From Gammaproteobacteria bacterium (GTDB lineage Bacteria; Pseudomonadota; Gammaproteobacteria; Pseudomonadales; Azotimanducaceae): 12,753 nucleotides of DNA. Location of the stretch: contig VXNE01000532.1 of assembly GCA_009840715.1 (NCBI GenBank), forward strand, positions 1 through 12,753. The letters run 5' to 3'. Shown here one piece after another: positions 1-4,368 of this stretch (its first letter is position 1; each line of letters starts with the position of its first letter). The notes under the pieces were generated by a model that was given only the letters and a program-made list of their open reading frames with translations, was not told where the DNA came from and made no database searches. Position numbers and translations under genes: made by a program.

Positions 1-73
1 CGTCGCCCTTCACGAGGTTGCCCAACGGCGCGACGCGCGTCTTGCCGAGCTTCCTGATGGACAGGCGGGTCAT
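1..73 (-). CDS. sctL: Probable SctL (YscL/HrpE/FliH-like ATPase stator), N-terminal fragment
   Basis: Only the first 24 codons are inside the window, and the gene continues off the left edge. The ATG overlaps the TGA of sctK by 4 bp (ATGA), so the two are probably translationally coupled. The visible residues begin MTRLSIRKLGKTRVAPLGNL. SctL proteins often open with a short strand-like stretch of this kind before a long coiled coil, but the fragment is too short for a domain call. The assignment rests mainly on gene order, because sctL follows sctK in Ysc-type operons. SctL links the cytoplasmic ATPase SctN to the SctQ pods of the sorting platform. It could instead be another T3S gene. Confidence 0.55.
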   Translation of the reverse strand, partial: MTRLSIRKLGKTRVAPLGNLVKGD

Positions 74-732
74 GCTTCCTGCACCTGCCGGTCGAGCAGC
101 CGGAAGAGCCGCAGGAACTCGGCCGACCGCGGGCCCAAGGGCTCCCAGTGGCGCTCGACGAACGTGCGCGGCAGCTTGAGCTGGACCCGGCGCACGACCG
201 CGGCGGGCGCGTCCTGCAGCGCCGTCGCAAGGGAGGCGACGCCGCAACGTCGCGACGCCTCGTCCACCCCTTCGGAGTCGGACAGATCGACCCCCGGGAC
301 GCCCCCCTTGACCTTGGCCTGCTGCAGTAGCAGGCGACCGCGCCTGACGGCGAACTCGTAATCGGCGTCGCCGAGCGCGTCCTTGATCCTGCGCCGGTCG
401 GGTCCGCGCAGGACCCGCGCGATATGCCCCGACAGCAGGGTAACGCCCGCGAGCACGACCAGCCGCTGGAGCCGTCGGCCCTCGACCAGCGCCAGGTCCG
501 CCTCCGGCGAGTCGCGCCCGATCACGCCGCCATCGCCCAGCCCCAGTGTGCGCAGGAGGAAGTTCGAGAGGTGTCTGCGGCTGCGCGGGTTCTCTCGCAG
601 GCGCTCGAACAGGCTGGGGGGCAGCCAGTCCTCACACCACCAGCTTGCATCCATGTAGGCCGCCGGCGACCAGGCGAAGGCGAGGACTGCCGACAGGTCG
701 CCGGTCGTCTCGGCCGGGTGCCGCTCGGTCAT
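70..732 (-). CDS. sctK: SctK, type III secretion sorting-platform adaptor (YscK family)
   Basis: The product is 220 residues, a usual size for YscK/PscK proteins. The family motif pattern is visible. Near residues 18-45 there is an N-terminal stretch with FAWSPAAYMDASWW and LPPSLFERL, resembling the family's 'hP..YlhpsWlp' pattern. A leucine-rich helical middle around residues 85-125 (VVLAGVTLLSGHIARVL) is followed by LGDADYEFAVRRG near residues 120-132. No signal peptide or membrane segment is seen, as expected for a cytoplasmic protein. SctK connects the SctD inner ring to the SctQ/SctL/SctN sorting platform. The ATG overlaps the sctJ stop by 4 bp, and its own stop overlaps the next ATG by 4 bp. 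The family call is from recognised sequence pattern plus position directly after sctJ. Confidence 0.83.
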   Translation of the reverse strand: MTERHPAETTGDLSAVLAFAWSPAAYMDASWWCEDWLPPSLFERLRENPRSRRHLSNFLLRTLGLGDGGVIGRDSPEADLALVEGRRLQRLVVLAGVTLLSGHIARVLRGPDRRRIKDALGDADYEFAVRRGRLLLQQAKVKGGVPGVDLSDSEGVDEASRRCGVASLATALQDAPAAVVRRVQLKLPRTFVERHWEPLGPRSAEFLRLFRLLDRQVQEA

Positions 733-1508
733 CCCTCCTGCGCCCGGAGTCGCGGACGCCCACGGAAGAACAGATAGACGTTGCCCACCAACGAGAGCAG
801 CAGGACCCCGGCAAAGGACGCGAAGAGCACGTAGAAGTCCCCAACGGAACTCGCCGCCATCTCGACCGCCAGGATGGAGCGCAACGGCTCGTCACCGAGT
901 CGAACCACGTCGCCCGGCTCGGCCGGAAACAGCGCGACGTTGACCGCTTCGTAGGCCAGGCTGTCGATGCCGCTGGCAACGATGGACTTGATCTGCGGTA
1001 TGTGCTCTTCCATGTCGTAGTTCGGATTGTGCTTGATGAACACCGCCGCCGAGGCCACCGGCGACTCGTCTTCCTCGGTCGGGATCACGAGGTGCACCCG
1101 CGCCGTCATCACGCCATCGACCCGTGACAGGGTGTCGGCGAGTTCCTGTGACAGTCCGTAGATGTACCTGGTGCGGTCCTCGTAGGGCGTAGCGATCAGC
1201 TTGTCAGCGTTGAACAGGTCGCGGATCGTGGAGAACTTGTCCTTGGGATACCCGTTCTTGCGCAGCAGTTCCATGGCGAACGGTATCTTGTCGCTGTCGA
1301 CGAAGAGGCTGACCATGTTGTCCTTGGCCGCTCGTTTCTCGCTGCTGATGTCGTGCTGCAGCAACAGCGCGAGCATCTCGTTGCCTTCCTGCTCGTCGAG
1401 CTGCGAGTAAAGCTCGGTCATGTAACAGCCCGAGAGCCCGAAGCCGACGAGCGCCACGATCAGCCAGCGCCCGGCCACGCGGAAAGACGAAGACAGGGGT
1501 AGGCGCAT
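729..1508 (-). CDS. sctJ: SctJ, inner-membrane ring lipoprotein of the T3S basal body (YscJ/PrgK/FliF family)
   Basis: The product is 259 residues. The N-terminus has Arg residues, a hydrophobic stretch and a lipobox LSGC ending at Cys28, so it should be a signal-peptidase-II lipoprotein. Directly after it comes the family hallmark YSQLDEQEGNEMLALLL, then the two ring-building domains, with typical segments such as KDNMVSLFVDSDKIPFAMELL and ARVHLVIP. A C-terminal transmembrane helix (about residues 226-247, YVLFASFAGVLLLSLVGNVY) is followed by a short basic tail. SctJ forms the inner of the two 24-mer rings in the cytoplasmic membrane together with SctD. I chose the ATG at 1508 because it sits 2 nt after the sctI stop and gives a proper lipoprotein signal. 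The open frame continues far upstream through the G/C tract but has no homology there. Confidence 0.97.
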   Translation of the reverse strand: MRLPLSSSFRVAGRWLIVALVGFGLSGCYMTELYSQLDEQEGNEMLALLLQHDISSEKRAAKDNMVSLFVDSDKIPFAMELLRKNGYPKDKFSTIRDLFNADKLIATPYEDRTRYIYGLSQELADTLSRVDGVMTARVHLVIPTEEDESPVASAAVFIKHNPNYDMEEHIPQIKSIVASGIDSLAYEAVNVALFPAEPGDVVRLGDEPLRSILAVEMAASSVGDFYVLFASFAGVLLLSLVGNVYLFFRGRPRLRAQEG

Positions 1509-1510
1509 GT

Positions 1511-2055
1511 CTACTGCGACTTCAGCAAGGTATCCGCGGCCTGCGTGGTCTTCTGGACGCCCGCCGTCGCCAGGCCGGTCTCGGCCTTGAGTTCCGCCAC
1601 GCGCATCTGGACCTCGAGGCCGTCCATCGGATCGCCGACATCGATGCCCGGCCTGGCCTGCACGGGGTCGATGTCCGCGGGTGCGCTCGGCGGCGCCACG
1701 GGACCTCCGGACATGTTCGCGAGAATCCGGTCGCCAATGGAAGTGGGGCCGGGGGGGGGGGGGAGGGACCCCCCCCCCCCGCGCCCGCGGGGGCGGGCGG
1801 CCGCCCGCCCCGCGGCGGGGGAGGGCCCCCCGCCGCCCCCCCCCCCGGGCTGTTCCCGCCTGCCCGCGGCGGTTGCTCGAACTGCCCCGGCGGCACATCG
1901 GCGCTGCCCGGCTCGGCCGCGGCGCGGTTCTGCGCATCCATGAGTCGCTCGAACTTCTCCGCCCCCTGGCCGGGATCGGTCCCCGGAGTCTTCCGCGCCT
2001 GTTCGGCAACCTGCGACTGGGCACGGTCTACGACCTGCCGCTGCAGTTGGGTCAA
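1511..2055 (-). CDS. sctI: SctI, inner rod protein of the T3S needle complex; reading frame split by a G/C tract
   Basis: Two fragments in different frames make up one SctI-like protein of roughly 180 residues. The N-terminal part (2055 down to about 1850) reads MTQLQRQVVDRAQSQ and then GAEKFERLMDAQ, matching the N-terminal 'A..F..LM' region of the HrpB/YscI family. The C-terminal part (about 1744 down to 1511) includes TSIGDRILANM and ends GVQKTTQAADTLLKSQ, the conserved rod C-terminus. Between them lies a 106-bp G/C tract that must contain a net +1 or -1 indel. The start is uncertain. A TTG at 2055 is the first accepted start in frame, but the only good Shine-Dalgarno (GGAGG) lies 8 nt before an in-frame ATC three codons earlier. 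SctI anchors the needle in the export apparatus. The gene is probably intact in the real genome. Confidence 0.82.
1745..1850. repeat. Low-complexity G/C tract with long homopolymers and strong palindromes, inside sctI
   Basis: This 106-bp stretch contains only three A residues (1764, 1768, 1822) and no T. It holds runs of 13 G (1751-1763), 12 C (1769-1780) and 11 C (1836-1846). The G and C runs face each other across a 5-nt loop (AGGGA), so they could form a near-pure G:C hairpin. A perfect 22-bp palindrome is centred at 1800/1801 (1790-1811), and the pairing continues to 1785 and 1815 with one bulged base. The reading frame of sctI changes within this tract. Such a sequence is very hard to amplify, sequence and assemble, so the base count here should not be trusted. 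Confidence 0.9.
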
Positions 2056-2114
2056 GTCAACGATGACGGCGGCCTCCGTTCGTCACACTGGCGAAGCTCC
2101 GGGACGCGCCGCGG

Positions 2115-2504
2115 TCAGCGACCGTGTATCTCGTGGTCCAGCAGCGACTGCGCCAGCCTGGTGGCGTCGGTGTCGCCGCCATCGGCGACCACCGCCTTCG
2201 CGACCCTCTCCGCGTCACTGGCCCGGTTCGCCATGACGAGAAACAGGCCCAGGAAGGCACGCGCCAGCAGGTCGCCTGAGGCTGCCGAGACGCCCTGCCT
2301 CATCATGAAGCCGCAAGCCTCCTCGGAGTTGTCGTCCGCATTGGCGTACACCATGGCCGTACCAATGATCCACGCGGCGCTTTCCGGCTCCGCGACGCGC
2401 ACGGCTTCGAATACGTTCATGCAAGCCTCGCGCATGGAGGGAAGGCGACAGGCCAACAACCCCAGGCCAACGCAGTTTCGCAGAACGTCTTTCGGTATCT
2501 CCAT
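2115..2504 (-). CDS. sctG: Probable SctG/YscG-like needle-subunit chaperone (TPR-like, T3S)
   Basis: The product is 129 residues, small and mostly helical, with cysteines in the first helices (NCVGLGLLACRL) and repeated A/L-rich helix pairs such as AAWIIGTAMVYANADD and LLARAFLGLFLVMANRASDAE. That fits the tetratricopeptide-like fold of YscG/PscG, which with YscE keeps the needle subunit from polymerising in the cytoplasm. The sequence itself is not a clear family match, so the call leans on position between sctF and sctI. A HrpB1-like T3S protein is an alternative. The ATG at 2504 was chosen because AGGAG lies 6 nt upstream (2511-2515), with a second AGGAG almost touching the start. An upstream in-frame GTG at 2525 would add 7 residues and overlap that site. 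No signal or membrane segment is seen. Confidence 0.6.
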   Translation of the reverse strand: MEIPKDVLRNCVGLGLLACRLPSMREACMNVFEAVRVAEPESAAWIIGTAMVYANADDNSEEACGFMMRQGVSAASGDLLARAFLGLFLVMANRASDAERVAKAVVADGGDTDATRLAQSLLDHEIHGR

Positions 2505-2638
2505 ACTCCTCTCCTCTCGCGGCACAGGACCGCGGTCCGTGCGGGACGCGATAGCCGTCTCCCGTGTTGCCTACCGGCACCCGCGGTGCCAAGCCCGCGA
2601 GCATGGCCCCCTCCATCACGCGACGGGGACCGGCTCCC
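2505..2638 (-). promoter_or_regulatory. sctF-sctG intergenic region with three inverted repeats
   Basis: This 134-nt gap is the longest spacer within the T3S operon. It holds three short GC-rich inverted repeats: GGGGA-5 nt-TCCCC (2625-2639, touching the sctF stop), GGCACC-3 nt-GGTGCC (2576-2590), and the perfect 12-bp palindrome GGACCGCGGTCC (2527-2538), flanked by CAC/GTG. None is followed by a U-run, so they do not look like a full intrinsic terminator. By inference they could protect the 3' end of the needle mRNA or partly attenuate transcription, giving more SctF than downstream proteins. No convincing small gene was seen here. Confidence 0.4.
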
Positions 2639-2866
2639 CTACACCTTCTGGATGATCTGCTGCTGGACGTCGCTGAGATCCTTGACCAGGGCGGCCATCA
2701 TCGACATTTCCGCCTTGTACTTCGACGCCTCCATCTCGAGGTTGAACGCCGCCATCGGGTCGTCCGCATCATAGTTCTTCACCATGTCCCCGAGGGCATC
2801 CTTCTCTTCCCCGAGCTGGACACCGAGCTGGTTTGCCACGCCACCGATAGAAAAGTCACCAGACAT
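2639..2866 (-). CDS. sctF: SctF, type III secretion needle subunit (YscF/PscF family)
   Basis: The product is 75 residues, the size of a needle monomer. It shows the expected helix-turn-helix hairpin. An N-terminal helix (about residues 19-33, GEEKDALGDMVKNYD) is followed by a turn with the conserved D-D-P (residues 35-37), then a long C-terminal helix ending DLSDVQQQIIQKV, very like the 'ik.iv.siiQKi' ends of family members. There is no signal peptide, and the protein should leave through the T3S apparatus itself. Its N-terminus is polar and flexible. The start is strongly supported by AGGAGGT at 2874-2880, 7 nt from the ATG. This is the best ribosome-binding site in the operon and fits a subunit needed in many copies. 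Confidence 0.92.
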   Translation of the reverse strand: MSGDFSIGGVANQLGVQLGEEKDALGDMVKNYDADDPMAAFNLEMEASKYKAEMSMMAALVKDLSDVQQQIIQKV

Positions 2867-2873
2867 GAGAGTT

Positions 2874-2880
2874 ACCTCCT
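2874..2880 (-). promoter_or_regulatory. Strong Shine-Dalgarno site of sctF
   Basis: AGGAGGT lies 7 nt upstream of the sctF ATG and is a near-perfect match to the 16S anti-SD. The other starts in this operon have weak sites or depend on stop/start overlap. This agrees with the high stoichiometry of the needle protein. Confidence 0.8.
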
Positions 2881-2916
2881 TCCTTTGTGTCGTTTGCCAA
2901 ATCGCCGGGTCGGCCG

Positions 2917-4065
2917 TCAGGACGCCCCCCGCTTGACCTCGTTGCTGACGTGCGCATCGATCACCGCCCGCGCCTGCTGCTTGGCGTCCGACCACGTCAA
3001 AAGGCCCGTCGCGCCCTTGATCGACCGGGCTATCTCGTCGAGCATGCGCGTCGGCGCCATCAGTTCCTCGTTGTTCCGGATCCGGCCCCTGGCGCCCTGG
3101 CGCTTCAGGGCGTCTCCATACCACCGGCCGACACGCTTTTCCATCGCCCAGTCCGCCGTGCGCTGATTGGCCGCCTTGGCCAGGCCGGCCCGACTCGTGA
3201 TCGAACCGGACTTGACGAGCTTCCGTAGTTCGGACGGCAGCTTGCCCGGTAGCTTCGCCGCGTTCACCAGGCGGACCAAATCCTTCTGGCTGGCCGGCTC
3301 GGCCCCGTGCGACGTCACGGCCCCGATCGCCGGCAACTCGGCCTGGCGAGGGGCGGCGGCCTCAGGAGTCGGGGCGGCCGGCGCATTACGTGCGGCCTGC
3401 GGCACGGTGGCCACGGCCTCGGCCGCACGGGTCTCCGTAGCCTGTTGGCGCGCAAGTTCCGCGGCGCGGGCTTGCGCCTCCGCCTCGGCCCTGGCCGCCT
3501 TTTCCGAAAGGAAGCCGTCAACGACGCCGTGGGTGATCCTGGTCGCCTCGGACACCTCCACCTTCCGCAGCCCGTCGCCCCCGGCGGCGTGAATGGCCCG
3601 GTCGATGCGGTCGCCGATCTGTTCGCGCTCTCCCTCGCCGAGTGCGGCGCCCTCGGCATGCTCGCGCAGGCGCGCGTCGACGCCCCGTGTCGACATCCAG
3701 GCGACGGTCGTGCGGTTCTCCCGCATCGCCGGCGTCGAGCGCCGGTCGAGGTCCTCGATCACTTCCCGGACACGGCGCGATGTCAGCGGTCGGCGTTCAA
3801 GGACGTCGACCGAGAGCAGTGCCTCCGCGCGGCTCACGTCGCCGCCGTCGTAGCCGGAGTAGTCCGCGATCGCGCGGAGGAATCGGTTGTGGGCCACGTC
3901 GCGCTCGGTCCCGGCCAGCGGATTCGGCGAGATCTTCTCGCGGATCCAGTCGACGGCGCGATTCAAGAAGGTCTGGGGACGCACCTTGAGTTCGTCCGTG
4001 CGGGAATCGAGTACCACCCGGGCGTCGTGGATCGCAGCGACGCTCCGGAACTCGGAGATGTTCAT
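2917..4065 (-). CDS. Unrecognised 382-residue protein, first gene of the T3S operon (possible secreted substrate or accessory factor)
   Basis: I do not recognise this family. Residues 1-30 are a mixed, signal-free N-terminus (MNISEFRSVAAIHDARVVLD). Residues 31-110 are helical, with FLNRAVDWIREKISPNPL, then RFLRAIADYSGY and LTSRRVREVIEDLDRR. Residues 185-215 form a probable coiled coil of Ala/Glu/Arg (EKAARAEAEAQARAAELARQ), and residues 216-250 are a Pro/Ala-rich linker. Residues 255-382 form a basic helical domain with a Trp-containing segment (GLLTWSD). No membrane segment is seen. It lies 50 bp upstream of sctF, where Yersinia has small chaperone or substrate genes. By inference it may be an effector, ruler-like or regulatory secreted protein. 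The ATG at 4065 has a weak AAGAGAAG site; a TTG at 4083 is less likely. Confidence 0.75.
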   Translation of the reverse strand: MNISEFRSVAAIHDARVVLDSRTDELKVRPQTFLNRAVDWIREKISPNPLAGTERDVAHNRFLRAIADYSGYDGGDVSRAEALLSVDVLERRPLTSRRVREVIEDLDRRSTPAMRENRTTVAWMSTRGVDARLREHAEGAALGEGEREQIGDRIDRAIHAAGGDGLRKVEVSEATRITHGVVDGFLSEKAARAEAEAQARAAELARQQATETRAAEAVATVPQAARNAPAAPTPEAAAPRQAELPAIGAVTSHGAEPASQKDLVRLVNAAKLPGKLPSELRKLVKSGSITSRAGLAKAANQRTADWAMEKRVGRWYGDALKRQGARGRIRNNEELMAPTRMLDEIARSIKGATGLLTWSDAKQQARAVIDAHVSNEVKRGAS

Positions 4066-4140
4066 GGCTTCTCTTGCTCGCAACAGCGTCCCGTCGCGCC
4101 CGGTCAGGCGCTCGCCATGTCATGGGGACGTTGGCCGGCA

Positions 4141-4169
4141 ATCCTAGTCGGGTGCCCGCACCGGGTCAA
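4141..4169 (-). promoter_or_regulatory. Predicted sigma70-like promoter of the T3S operon
   Basis: On the minus strand the -35 box is TTGACC (4164-4169, 5 of 6 to consensus). The -10 box is TAGGAT (4141-4146, 4 of 6), and the spacer is exactly 17 nt. Transcription would start near 4134 and leave a leader of about 70 nt before the ATG at 4065. The spacer itself contains GGTGC-2 nt-GCACC (4151-4162), an inverted repeat placed where a repressor or activator could touch the polymerase-bound region. A further CCCG-4 nt-CGGG repeat lies just upstream of the -35 box (4171-4182). Confidence 0.6.
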
Positions 4170-4279
4170 TCCCGTGTGCGGGCTTCGGGTGACGGTCGTC
4201 GGAGCGGCGGACGGATACAGGGTTCGCCCGCAGCCTGGCCGAAGCACGACCGGCGCAAGCTCCGCGATTGAGGTAACAC

Positions 4280-4311
4280 GGTGGTATGTCGTGCACGCAC
4301 GACATACCACC
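4280..4311. repeat. Perfect 15-bp inverted repeat (candidate operator) upstream of the T3S operon
   Basis: The arms are GGTGGTATGTCGTGC (4280-4294) and GCACGACATACCACC (4297-4311), separated by two bases (AC). The right arm also pairs with a following GTGGTA (4315-4320): TACCAC-4 nt-GTGGTA at 4305-4320. This makes three GTGGTA half-sites in 40 bp, and the last is part of TGGTACCA. The core TCGTGC-AC-GCACGA recurs as TCGTAC-CA-GTACGA at 7289-7302. No U-run follows on either strand, so an operator is more likely than an intrinsic terminator, although mRNA of the upstream regulator would also form this hairpin. Confidence 0.75.
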
Positions 4312-4368
4312 AGAGTGGTACCAGGTGTTCGCGGCGTGCGACGCACCGGACCGGGCATGTGGCGCTCG

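Larger units (their letters stand above)
4066..4368. promoter_or_regulatory. 303-bp intergenic control region ahead of the T3S operon
   Basis: No convincing gene is seen between the end of the MalT-like regulator and the start of the T3S operon. The stretch contains a sigma70-like promoter reading leftward (4141-4169), small inverted repeats in and beside it (4151-4162 and 4171-4182), and a large perfect inverted repeat at 4280-4311 with an extra half-site at 4315-4320. The large repeat is about 140 bp upstream of the predicted -10, a distance suited to an upstream activator or nucleation site. Confidence 0.6.

Noticed and set aside
729..2024. 431-residue version of SctJ extending upstream through the G/C tract
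   Set aside because: The upstream part has no homology, overlaps sctI and would bury the lipoprotein signal; ATG 1508 fits the family.
2215..2619. Alternative 134-codon open frame overlapping the sctG candidate
   Set aside because: It is Arg/Gly/Pro-rich in a shadow frame, without the strong double AGGAG site that supports the ATG at 2504.
4280..4311. Intrinsic terminator of the MalT-like regulator gene
   Set aside because: The stem is strong, but no U-run follows on either strand and the 2-nt centre is too tight for a typical terminator loop. The same core is found in a promoter region at 7289.
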